Shown: positions 54,990-64,000 of the stretch, in pieces
Numbering within the stretch: the stretch's first letter is position 1
Layout of the letters: each line of letters opens with the position of its first letter
Assembly: GCA_900291925.1 (NCBI GenBank)
Contig: UWYS01000019.1
Location: 535,404-599,403, forward strand
From: Thecaphora thlaspeos
Taxonomy: Eukaryota; Basidiomycota; Ustilaginomycetes; Urocystidales; Glomosporiaceae
Direction of reading: 5' to 3'
DNA length: 64,000 bases
Made by a program: the position numbers and the translations under genes
Notes under the pieces: generated by a model
The model's database searches: none
Told to the model about the DNA's origin: nothing
Seen by the model: the letters and a program-made list of their open reading frames with translations, nothing else

Positions 54990-55404
54990 CCTGGGCCCTC
55001 CATGCAGTGGTGGTCCCCAAGGTGATGCCACTGCCTATGCCAGATGATGAGAGGGTCCAAGAAGAGGCCACTCAAGCTGACACACTCTATGATTGTTGTT
55101 GACTCTCAATTGCCAGGCTGGATGTGGAAGGTGTTCTTTTCTACTGGCACAACAACCTTTTGCCTCCCAGAGAAGCCCATGATCATACCTGTCTTGTCCA
55201 TGTTGTACAGCTGGTCCCATGCAATGTTATACTCCTTGATGGTGCAGGTGAAGATGTTGTAGAAGGTGGCAAGGTTGTCAAGCTTTGCTGCCTCTTTGCA
55301 GATGGCTTGGTGGTGTGACAGTAGGACTGTGTGGTGTGGCATGATGGCAGAAGAGCAGTGAAGATCACTTTGGCAATGGTGGAGTCAGAGAGAGGAAATA
55401 ACAA
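54990..55404 (-). pseudogene. Decayed pogo/Fot1-like DDE transposase fragment
   Basis: On the - strand one frame from about 55342 to 54990 reads like a Tc1/pogo DDE_1 transposase: a segment LYNMDKTGMIMGFSGRQKVV (family form NxDETGF.MG), then NTFHIQPGN, an in-frame TGA at 55110-55108, and ESTTIIECVSLSGLFLDPLI (family form RExxTviExis). The stop replaces a position that is usually Arg, as expected from CGA to TGA. The normal Glu of the DET motif is Lys. Both ends are missing: it fades out near 55404 and is cut at the telomere-like repeat. The whole fragment lacks CpG. Non-functional. Confidence 0.65.
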
Positions 55405-55949
55405 TACAGGAGGAGATGGTCATTGACAAGAGAGATGGTGTGCCATGGTGGTAGAAAAGGGAGGACAGCTTCCCAGGGAGACGCGTCAATGGTTAGTTGT
55501 ACCCTGCTGGGGGCTTCTCCCTTTCTCGACCATTTCAGTCCCGTCTTCGCGCGCACACCCTCAGCGACGCCACAGCTCTCTCACCACCATTACCGGCACC
55601 CTCGCCAACCACCATTGTCGTCAGCTCTACCATCGCCCCCACCACTGTCGCCTCCACCAGTCCACCCTCCGTCGATCCTGCCATCCACTCTTCCCATCCC
55701 GCGCAACAGTACACACCTCCGCTTGTCGCGTCTTTCCCAATCGACGCAGTCTCGATCCTGGCCTCAATCTCTGACTCCCTCGCTCCGTCCGGTCCAGCCT
55801 AGCGCTGCTCCTGCCAGCAGCCGGCGCCGGCTGCACACCCATCGTGGCCCCCTTTGTCTCATCGCTCTCCTCGTCCCTTCATCCCCTCATCTCCTCGGGT
55901 CCTACTCTCACCTGGTTCTTGTCCCTTTGCGCCGATCCTATCTCCAGTC

Positions 55950-58900
55950 ATGTCGTCTGCCTCGTCAGACGGCTCGGCCCCGTCAACTCGGTCGCAATCT
56001 CCGCCCAGCCGCTCTCGCAATCTGATGGCCTTCTGCCAGTCGCACGGAATCGCTATCAGAGAGCTCCGCATTGCCATGCTGCGTGGGTCGTTGCAAGACG
56101 AGCCCGTCGATGAGCTGTCCGCCCAAATGGTCCTTCTCTTCGTCTTGAAGTTCTGCGAGGGCCTCAAGCCGAAGCTCAACCATCCCGACTTCCCCACGGG
56201 TATCAAGCGGCGAGTCTTCCGCGAGGACAGCAGCAAGCCTGGCAGCTATACTACAGCCCCAACAATCGACCTCGTCGCATTCAGGGAGCTATGCACCAGG
56301 ACCGCACGTCAGTTCCAGGTAGGCTCCGACGGAGACTTTGACTTTTACGGTGTCATGGACGCACTGCTGCGCTCTGCTTTCAAGCGTAAGTCTATGTCTG
56401 GGCCACTCATGCTCGGCATACCGGACCTCAACGGCCTGCTTTTGTCTATCACCAAACGGCCTTGCCGCTGACCTTTCTCTCGCCTTCTCTATTCGCTTGC
56501 CTGGGCCGCCTGGCTGCCGATTCACCTCTCAGCGCCTTCGCCGGTCTCGCCAATCCTCAACACGCCCGAGGTGCAGTAAGTAGAGTAGTGATAGCATTTG
56601 CATGGCTGCCCGAGTTGAGCTCTTTCTTGCTCGTCCCGGCCCCCTGATCTCGGCCGCCCTCTTACCCTCCGCCACCCCCCCCCCTTCTTGCCGCCCTTGC
56701 CACCTCTTTCCCCCCTGTTACCCCACCCTCCCTTCTTTCTCCCTTTCTCAGAGATGGCTACGACAGGTTCGCCCGAGTCTTTTCCAGCGAATACATTGGC
56801 AACGCCCACTTGCGCCTGAATGGCCGCATACTACACGACTACAGGCGCAGGTATGAAAGGGGATCCGTCTATGGCCGCACCGTGCCCATCATCCAGTCGT
56901 CTGGTACGGGCAAGACTCGCATGGTGCGTGTTCGACTGAAAATGGCAGGGATCATACGCTGATTCTTGTTAGCTGTTGATACTGACCCCCTCATCCCGGC
57001 GTCTTGCCATGTCTGCATGTTCTGGCATGCAAATGCTGCTCAGGTATACGAGTTGAGCGCAGTATGGCCGACCTTGATCTTGCACCTACGCCGCCGTCCG
57101 GATGACCCGGACGCTGGATTCCCGACCGCGGACGAGCCCGTCGTCACTTTCTTCCGAGACCACGCCGCGAGCTTTGGCGGCCCGAACCTCGCTATGGTCG
57201 CATTCCTCACTGCTTGGTTCACCGTCGCCGCGGAGAACGTCAGGTCCCGAGCCGGATCGATCAGCTCGATGGCCGAGATATTCAGGCCGTGGTGGTATCC
57301 TCTTGCAGCCGTCGACATCCAGCACTCCTCGCGCTCAGCACTCTTCGAGGAAGTCTCTGAAAGGGCATTGGCTTTCGGCAAGACTTGCCCAACCATGATG
57401 AGGCAGGCCCAACAGCTGCGCAACGAGGCCGACGAGGCTGCCAAGCTGATCCTGTCGATGCTCGTACCCGCAATGGAGGAGCTCACAGACGCGCTTGTCG
57501 CCCTCGGGCCCGTGCAGCGGAGCCTCAAGGCTTTGTCCAGCGGACATCGCGGCATTGCATACGTTGCGATCGACGAGTTCGGACTTCTCGACGAATTTCC
57601 CCTTGCCGGCATGGTTCCGGCCCTGCGCCGGTGCTTTGCGGAGATATCCAATCGCCAGAGCAAGGGCAAGAGCCATCGACTAGAATTTTGGTTCCTCCTC
57701 CTGGATACCAATAGCGCTATTGATCGAGCGCGGCCCCCGCAGGAACTAGAGAGATCGCAACGAGCCGCGACCGAGACGCGTCTACCGGCGTGGACGGATG
57801 TTCCCCTCGATGTTCTTGTTCTTGAGGCCCGTCCCCTCCGCTGCCCCAACGATGCCCTTTCGCTCGGATACCTCAAGTTGTTCGGTCGCCCTCTGTGGAA
57901 CGCGTCAAAGGACAGATCCGTGGTTGACGCGGCCATCACCAAGCTTGCGATGAAGCCGTTGGGTTCCGCCAATGCCAATCTGGACAGCGCGGATGTGGTA
58001 GTCAGCCTGCTTTCGCAAAGATGCTGCCTAGAGCTGCTCCCACTTCGCTCTAACACGTCCGCAGCAAAGATGGCCGTCACCGCCGTACAAAGTCACATGC
58101 GCTTCCTCGTCGACATTAACAGCAACGGCATCTGTAACACGGCGGTGCCGAGCGAGCCGCTGCTTGCTATCGCGGCTTGGAAGGTGATGACGCAGGGGCC
58201 AGGCTTCTACAGCAAGGTTCTCAACACTTTTTACCGCGACCTTCTACCCCTCGGGAATGAGCTCGGCCTTCGCGGATCGATCGGCGAGTTCCTTGCTCGT
58301 CTCCTGCTCACCATGGGCCGAGACGCTGCGTACGGGGCAGCCAAGGCAAGCTCCGATGCCGCATTTGAGAGCCTGACGGCCATCTCCCTGACAAGTTTCC
58401 TCAACGGCATGGTGGGCCCGGAAATGTTCGCGCCGATCTCGTCGCATGCGGTCATCAAGGACCTGCCGACGGCGTGGATGTCTTTCACCCACATTGTTGC
58501 TCTCGACGACCCGCTGACCGCCACGCGGCCGCCGTTCCTGTGGAACTTGTGGAAGCGAGGGGCGGCTCTTCAATGCTGTCACAGCCAGCTCGGGGTGGAT
58601 GGCCTGATCCCGGTCTTTGTTGGCGACAACACCGATCTCACCTTTGCCGACCACCGCAGAGGCAGCAGGGACGGTGAAGAGGAGATGAGCAGCGAACAGG
58701 CCGGCGGTGATGATGGCATGGAAGCGTACATGGAGGAACGCATGAGCTTCATTGCGTGGCAGGTCAAGTACCGGGAACGTCCCACATATAAGTTGGAGCA
58801 CCTCCACGGGCCATCGATCCATCCGGACAACGTTGACAAGCACTGGCAAGCATCGTCTCTCCTTACGCTGGTCTTCGAGATTGGCACCGAGTCACGCTTC

Positions 58901-59215
58901 TCGAACAACGAGCTCTTTTCGCTGAGCAAAGAGCCCTGCTCTGCACCATTCTGCCATGTCCCCGGCCCAACGCCGGTCCTGAGGCTCCGTGGCGCGACGG
59001 CGCAGACGTTCGGCTGCATCTCGACCCTCGGCGTCGCGCAGGACTTTGCCAAGCTGACGACGGCGCGGCAAGCCCCTGCGACAGAGACGCGCCCGCTCAT
59101 GCCGATCAAGCAAACCTGGCCAAGGCCCGAAGATACCAGCCACAAGCCCCCTTTTGCCATCGTCGATCAGGCGGCTATCGATGCCGCCGCACCAGCTCCC
59201 ATGGACGAAGACTAG
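55950..59215 (+). CDS. NTPase-REase protein of Crinkler (CR) effector type, copy 2 (subtelomeric)
   Basis: Paralogue of the gene at 27626-30772. Exons 55950-56385, 56533-56575 (only 43 nt), 56752-56923 and 57044-59215 give 940 aa; all phases fit and motifs continue across every join. Walker A is IQSSGTGKTRM ending at residue 217, the same position as in copy 1. A Walker B-like YVAIDEFGLLD lies near 390-400, FGRPLWNAS near 502-510, GEFLARLLLTMGRD near 630, and MSFTHIVALDD near 700. The nuclease-like end has GVDGLIPVFVGD (Asp about 737) and MSFIAWQVKYRE (Gln-x-Lys about 789-791), separated by an acidic insert absent from copy 1. The C-terminal ~60 residues differ between copies. Copies align along their length but are clearly diverged, so this is an old duplication. 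Intact and CpG-normal although flanked by decayed CpG-free DNA. No signal peptide visible. Confidence 0.75.
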
Positions 59216-60786
59216 CCGACACCCGCGAGCGTCCGAGGACCTGTAGGCAGCAACAACAAAGAATCGGCATCCCCAACCCCTCATCGACTCCCAACGCCTC
59301 TATACCCCATTCATATTGTCGATGCCATGACGACAACCGCTCGATAAAAGTCCCCACCCAAAGACTGAGCCGAGATACCCATCAATCAGCAAACCATGCC
59401 CCGCTCCCTCCCCCTTTCTCCCTCCACGACCCGCCCTCAACCCCACCCTCTCTAAAACCGCTCCGCCCTCCATACCGTCAAATTCCATCGGCTTTCAGCG
59501 TAAGAGCAACAACGTCCATCCTCGTCTTCTCCCCCCCCCCCCAACCCCTTGCAGAGAAACGACGTCGTCATTCCAATCCAATCCAATAGTCGACCCTGCA
59601 AACCCGTTTGCACATCTCACCCAAGCGCAAATGTACCTCCCCCTCGCTACGTTGCGACATCTCACAACATGACCCGTCCACACTTGCCACCCGTAACAAT
59701 TGTGAATGAATCCATCGTCCACGTCCAGATGTGAATGAACCCATCGTCCACGTCTAATCGTGAACGAATCCATCGTCCTCGTCTAATCGTGAACGAATCC
59801 ATCGTCCTCGTCTAATCGTGAACGAATCCATCGTCCTCGTACAGACAAGATACCAAACCGAACCGAACCGAACCAAACTGAGCTGTCGTCTGCACAGAGA
59901 CGGCCTGACTCGCCCGTCAGAGTCGCCGGCGAGGAGCGTAGCCGCAGCTCGCGTGACTTTAGCCGCTCCGAGGACCCCCTCTCCGCTTGCACTTCTTTCA
60001 GCCAGTCAGTCGAGAAGATTTTGAGGTACACCAACAACGCTTCGATTCAGCGGTAGTCGAGGTTAATAGATAGCGGCGCAGGGAAGGCTAGGATACAGGG
60101 CCGCATCGACAAGGTAGAAATACAGCTGGCGCCAAAGCACCTAGAGCGGCTCAATGCTTGATGCGAGAAGGCTCAGTGCGGGCTTGGGACAGAGAGACTA
60201 GGATGGAGAGCGAGGCAGGCGAAGGAAGGCGGACAAGTAAACGGCGAGAGAACCCTGGAACCGAGCCGTTGGCGGCGGTGCACTGCGGCGGCCGTCTGGA
60301 AGGAACAAACGGGTTGAGATGATCGTGACCGAGTTCAGCCGATCGGTCCTTAACAGAGCCGGCCCACAGTGATTGCCAGGAGTGGACAGGTCGGTTTATC
60401 TGAACTCACCGAGATCGACCTCGATCCCATCCGCTTATGCGGCAGCGTCGATGTTGCGCGCGCACAATAATCAATCGCCTAGGCCTTCGTGTCGTCAGGC
60501 GTCTGTCGATGGGAGGATGGGGTCGAAAAAATAGGAAATAAAAAGGACACACGAGGACCACGAGATCCAAAGTAAGCCCGGGGCACTGTAAAGACACAAG
60601 CCATTGGCTCACCTCGCCCTGCCGCCTTCATCGTCCTCGTTGTCTCCCTGGGCATCGCCGATCCAGTCGCGCACGCAAGTTGAGGCCGGCGACGCTGCCG
60701 CCGCCTGCCCGACGAGTCTCTGCGTCCGTCACCGTCGTCGTCGTCGTGACTGTGCGTGACCTCAGGTGCCGTCGCTTCCGCCTGCC
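59216..60786. other. 1.57-kb gene-free subtelomeric stretch
   Basis: Contains a C12 run (59531-59542), a 29-base minisatellite (59702-59846) and CGAAC repeats just after it (59850-59878). No coding sequence recognised; 60,030-60,786 holds the 3' region of the secreted protein gene. Confidence 0.5.
59702..59846 (+). repeat. 29-bp minisatellite, five copies
   Basis: Five head-to-tail copies at 59702, 59731, 59760, 59789 and 59818, each starting GTGAAYGAA and carrying CCATCGTCC. Copies 3 and 4 are identical; copies 1, 2 and 5 differ at a few bases, so homogenisation is centred on the middle. Confidence 0.95.
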
Positions 60787-61605
60787 TTACAACTTCAGCG
60801 GCATTCCGACTGCGGCTCGCCGCTTCCATAGCGACGCGGCCAGCAAAGCTGCCGAGTCGTCGCCGTCACGCTTCGAGACACTCACCTCGGACCCGTCCTG
60901 TGCCGTGGCGGCGTCGGCGGCGTCGGCGGCGTCGCCATTGCTGGCGCCGCGCCAGCCCCACTCGCGCCAGCACCAGCCGTTGCGGCACATGCAGCGACAA
61001 GGGCCCCAAGAACTGCAGCGGCAGAGCGAGTTGCCAGACCAGCTCTGGCGCTTCTCGAGGGACGAGTCACCGTCGTTTGCGGCCGAGGTACCCACATCGC
61101 GTCGCTCCGGCTCAGCCTCCATCTCCTCGTCGGCGAGGCTGCGGTGGTGGTGGTGGCGATGGCCGTGGCGGTCTCCGTAGTAGCCAGCATAGCCGCTTTG
61201 GTCCCAGTCGCCTCCGCGGTAGCTGACGTCGGTCTCGGCGCGCTTGCCGTGCCCGCGACCGCCGCCGTCGTCGTCGCGGTCGCGGTCGCGGTAAGAGCGG
61301 CCGCGGTCATCGCGATCGCATTCGTTCCAGCGGTTGCAGCGGCAGAAACGGTCCCACGAGTTGCACCAGTGGCGGTTCCACCTGTGGCGGCGGCGGTCCC
61401 AGCACCAATTGAAGTAGACGAGCTGGTCCGAGGCCGGCTCTTCGGTCACGGCTGCGACCGGCTCGTTGGCCGCGTCATCTCGCTGGATGAGAGGAGCAGC
61501 AGCGCCGGTGACGTCGACGGGGGCCGAGTTGGGCGCGGCGACGACAACGCCCAGGAGCGACAGGGCAGAGACGGCGGCGAGGACGGCGAGGCGAAGAACG
61601 CGCAT
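60787..61605 (-). CDS. Secreted Cys/Arg/His-rich protein with Kex2-type sites (candidate effector)
   Basis: Single exon, 272 aa. A clear signal peptide occupies residues 1 to about 23 (LRLAVLAAVSALSLLGVVVAA). Two Cys/Trp-rich modules follow: module 1 with WCNSWDRFCRCNRWNECDR (about residues 79-98), and module 2 with SLCRCSSWGPCRCMCRNGWC (about 193-212), sharing the pattern C-R-C-x-x-W-x-x-C. Between them lie an Arg/Asp-rich tract, a Gly/Tyr segment and a His run. Dibasic KR sites precede each segment: GKRAET, LEKRQSW, SKRDGDD and WKRRAAV, as in proteins processed by Kex2. I do not recognise the family. Small secreted Kex2-processed Cys-rich proteins at subtelomeres are typical of effectors or repeat-type surface peptides in plant-associated basidiomycetes; that role is inference. 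Confidence 0.72.
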   Translation of the reverse strand: MRVLRLAVLAAVSALSLLGVVVAAPNSAPVDVTGAAAPLIQRDDAANEPVAAVTEEPASDQLVYFNWCWDRRRHRWNRHWCNSWDRFCRCNRWNECDRDDRGRSYRDRDRDDDGGGRGHGKRAETDVSYRGGDWDQSGYAGYYGDRHGHRHHHHRSLADEEMEAEPERRDVGTSAANDGDSSLEKRQSWSGNSLCRCSSWGPCRCMCRNGWCWREWGWRGASNGDAADAADAATAQDGSEVSVSKRDGDDSAALLAASLWKRRAAVGMPLKL

Positions 61606-61873
61606 GGTGACGGCCGTCGGTGGTCGGCAGTGGGCGGGGAGAAGCGTGTACGTGTGCGTGCGTGTGCGTGCTGGTGTCGCTCGGGGGGAAGATTAAAGTG
61701 AGAGGGGGAGAGAGGGACGGAGTGACGAGGAGGATCGCGAAAAAAGGTCAAAGTCGAAGTCGAAGTTGAGGTCGAGGTGAAAGGGTGGGTCGGTGGTGGT
61801 GAGGGCGAGCTCTGACGAGAAAGATGATGTGGATGGAAGGGGGAGGAGGGAGATGAAGGGCGCGAGCTCCCTC

Positions 61874-61885
61874 TATATATATATA
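61874..61885 (-). promoter_or_regulatory. TATA element of the secreted protein gene
   Basis: TATATATATATA, about 270 bases upstream of the ATG at 61605 on the - strand. It is the most regular TATA box in the window. Confidence 0.5.
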
Positions 61886-62442
61886 CCCGTTGACCTCTCC
61901 GTAGTCCTCGTCCTCGTCCTCGAGGGGACGCACCCTCGAGCCGTCAGCCCGTCCTTCGCTCTATCTAGCTGCAGCGCGCGGCGACTTGTCCCGCCGCCCT
62001 AGCCTGCTTCGGTCCGAGAGGAAAGGCAGCAGCAGTCAGTTGGCCACAAGAAGGTCCTTCTCTCTTCCTATGGCGGCGGCGACCGTGACGACGCCAATAA
62101 AATGTGGCGTGTTGGGCCGTTGGGCCGTTGCTTTCTCCCGCCGAAACGAACGATGGATCGCGGCGACTTGTGGTGGAGTCGTGGAGATGGACGAGATTGC
62201 CTCTTGGCCTCGATCGCTGGAACGGTCGAGCGGCCCGCTTGGGCCTGCCTGGCAGCCTGCCTGCGCGCCAGCTGACTGAGAGGCTCATGGTCGATGAGCA
62301 CTTGCCTCCAGCCTGGATAGGAGCGACGAGGCAGTCGAGCGTTGCGGCGTCTATGGAGGAGGTAGGCAGGCGTTGGGAGGAGGAGCGACCGCAACGCGTG
62401 CGCACTGCTGACTAGTAGCGATTGCCTGGGGTGCGCTGAGTC

Positions 62443-62476
62443 GGGCGGGCGAGGCGGGCGAGGCGGGCGAGGCGGA
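62443..62476. repeat. GGGCGAGGC short tandem repeat
   Basis: Three to four nine-base units. Confidence 0.85.
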
Positions 62477-62691
62477 CGGTGGGTGGCGCATGAACGCCCC
62501 TTGAACGCCAGCGGTTTTTCCAAGGAAAGAGGCAACACGTCTCCCGGGTCGTCGGCTGGCTAGCGATGCATCCTATGTCGACCGAGAGAAGAGCGCAAGA
62601 GGCCGAGGTGGGGGGGGCGGGGGGGGGGCGCGAGCGAGCTTGCCCACGGCGCGGCTAAAAGCTCTCGGTGGCGGCAGGTTCCGTTGGGCGG

Positions 62692-63329
62692 CATGCAAGG
62701 CAAAGCAGTTTCTGTGTGCAATTCTGTGCAGGCCATTGGAGAGGTACAAACAAGTGAGCTGCATGAAGATGATGGATGCCAGAGGGAAAGAGAGAGGAAA
62801 AGTGACAAGGCAGGGAAAAGGCCACATCCATGCAGACCAAGTCTGACTGTACACAACAATTTGAAGCAGAACCTGCCTTGCATTTGCCAGACTCATGGCG
62901 AGTTTTGTGAATGCATGGCAAAGTTGTGCTCAGTCCCATGTCTTGGCCAGCTTCACTGTCAACATCAGGGACTGGTTGGATTGGGCTTTCAACTCAAACA
63001 ACAGCTGAGCAATGGCCAAACCAAGCCAAGCTGGGCATGTTGAAGGATGTTACAGCCAGCCAGCAGCTTACTCATAGGCTAGCAAGTTGCTTGTCAGGAC
63101 ACAGGGACTTACTCACTACATGACCAAGTTGCTGGGGAACAACTGGTGTGGGGAGGCTGCAAAGACCACTACATGTGGTGGACAAATGGTGCAACCAGAG
63201 CTGGATGCAGGGCAAGCATTGGGGAAAGCCATTGGGGCTAGGTACACCCAGTTGGTGTGCCAGGTGTTTCAGGATGTGTGGAGGAAGGGTTATTGTTACA
63301 GGGTGCAACCTCTAGGCAGCAGGATATGA
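62692..63329 (+). pseudogene. Decayed reading frame in the CpG-free terminal block
   Basis: One + frame stays protein-like for about 640 bases, interrupted only by three TGA codons (62844, 62862, 63006) and one TAG (63075). Readable segments include RLMASFVNAWQSC, VNIRDWLDWAFN, LTHYMTKLLGNNWCGEAAK and AIGARYTQLVCQVFQDVW. Three of the four stops are TGA, which CGA gives after CpG decay. I do not recognise the protein; subtelomeric helicase-type families of fungi are one possibility. It ends at a TGA inside the left inverted repeat of the next element. Confidence 0.5.
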
Positions 63330-63803
63330 AGGCAAGGTGGCTGCTTGTATATATAGCTAGGCAGCCATATGGATGGGGAGTGGATCTGGTGTAACAGCAG
63401 TGGCTATTAGGTGCAGCAACTTGCCTGGCTGGGAAGAAGCCTACAGGCCTACTTGCACCCTGCTGAGGAAGTTGCTCTTGCTTGAGGGCTGTTGCCACTT
63501 TGATGCCCATGTCAGAGGGCAGAGCAACACTTGGTGGCAGTTGGGTTAAGATGGCAATGCTTGTGGGCACCATTGGCAAGCATGTCATGTATGTGGGTAA
63601 GATGGTGGGGTTTGTGTCAATGTTGCAATGTATGTTGATGGTTATGGCAATGGTAGCAATGCATTGTCAGGCTCTCCACTAGCAATGTGGCAAGCTTGTA
63701 ACAACTGTGTATTGACTAGACTGGATGCCAGATCCAGTCCCCATCTGTAGAGCAGCTTAGCTATATATACAACTGGCCACCTTGCCTTCATATCCTGTTG
63801 CCT
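63314..63803. mobile_element. Terminal-inverted-repeat element abutting the telomere
   Basis: 63314-63390 and the reverse complement of 63725-63803 match at most positions: shared blocks are CAGGATATGAAGGCAAGGTGG, a TATATATAGCTA block and a TGGATCTGG end. Inverted repeats of about 77 bases therefore bound a ~490-bp unit. The outer edge lies 5 bases from the first telomere unit. No transposase inside, so a MITE-like or rolling relic. Target duplications are not evident. Confidence 0.7.
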
Positions 63804-63808
63804 GGAGA

Positions 63809-64000
63809 TTAGGGATAGGGATAGGGATAGGGATAGGGTTAGGGATAGGGTTAGGGTTAGGGATAGGGTTAGGGTTAGGGTTAGGGTTAGGGTTAGGGTT
63901 AGGGTTAGGGTTAGGGTTAGGGTTAGGGTTAGGGTTAGGGTTAGGGTTAGGGTTAGGGTTAGGGTTAGGGTTAGGGTTAGGGTTAGGGTTAGGGTTAGGG
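63809..64000 (+). repeat. Telomere: 32 TTAGGG-type units
   Basis: Perfect six-base periodicity to the window end. Units 2-5, 7 and 10 are ATAGGG; units 12-32 are all TTAGGG. The G-rich strand runs toward the end, as expected for a right chromosome end. Confidence 0.99.

Larger units (their letters stand above)
54855..55949. other. Subtelomere junction: interstitial telomere repeat, CpG-free transposon relic, promoter of copy 2
   Basis: 54,855-54,970 is ordinary 3' sequence of the SET gene. An interstitial telomere repeat (about 54,972-54,984) opens a CpG-free block to 55,480 with a transposase relic. 55,481-55,949 is CpG-containing, pyrimidine-rich leader sequence of the second NTPase-REase gene. 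Confidence 0.7.
61606..62690. other. 1.1-kb stretch upstream of the secreted protein gene
   Basis: Contains the promoter (TATA at 61874-61885), a GTCGAA hexamer repeat (61748-61780), a GGGCGAGGC repeat (62443-62476) and a G-rich tract (62609-62629). No further gene recognised. Confidence 0.5.

Noticed and set aside
62068..62538. 157-codon - strand frame upstream of the terminal block
   Set aside because: Pro/Arg-rich translation of a GGGCGAGGC repeat with no signal of protein coding.

Overview
This window is the right-hand end of a fungal chromosome. It finishes in 32 tandem six-base telomere units (63809-64000, TTAGGG and ATAGGG). The genes are those of a basidiomycete, most likely Ustilaginomycotina: DOT1, an RSC1-type bromo-BAH protein, Scd6/LSM14, a HOOK dynein adaptor, a SIKE-family protein, ALG10, GPI18, TRS31 and INO1. 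They are CpG-rich, with short GT-AG introns (mostly 80-140 nt) and long low-complexity tails. Species cannot be fixed from the sequence. All exon joins were worked out by eye from splice consensus, reading frame and family conservation.

Layout. 1-54,854 is gene-dense housekeeping DNA: CaM-kinase (-, runs off the left edge), DOT1 (+), ALG10 (-), mitochondrial carrier (+), RSC1-like (+), SCD6 (+), ferric reductase (+), GPI18 (-), ARF-like GTPase (+), TRM140-like tRNA methyltransferase (+), first NTPase-REase protein (+), INO1 (+), a five-exon small glycine-zipper membrane protein (-), HOOK adaptor (-), SIKE-family protein (+), alpha/beta hydrolase with a Thr at the nucleophile position (+), multicopper oxidase (+), TRS31 (-), intron-containing tRNA-Gln(CUG) (+) and a SET-domain protein (+). 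Long gene-free stretches hold microsatellites and promoters; several are 1.5-2.3 kb.

54,855-64,000 is subtelomere. A two-unit interstitial telomere repeat (about 54,972) directly abuts a decayed pogo/Fot1-like transposase in a block with no CpG dinucleotide for about 520 bp. Then come a second intact NTPase-REase gene (55,950-59,215), a 29-bp minisatellite, a secreted Cys/Arg-rich protein with Kex2-type KR sites, a second CpG-depleted block (about 62,692-63,808; one CpG in 1.1 kb) with a decayed reading frame and a terminal-inverted-repeat element, and the telomere.

How it fits together. The most unusual content is the pair of large NTPase-nuclease proteins with the architecture of Crinkler-type (CR) effectors, 979 and 940 aa, one internal and one subtelomeric. 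CpG-free blocks suggest that repeats here are cytosine-methylated and decay by CpG-to-TpG change, whereas the intact genes beside them keep normal CpG. The interstitial telomere repeat suggests that DNA beyond 54,970 was added at a former chromosome end. The ferric reductase promoter carries two inverted ATCWGATAR iron-GATA sites and a CCAAT box.
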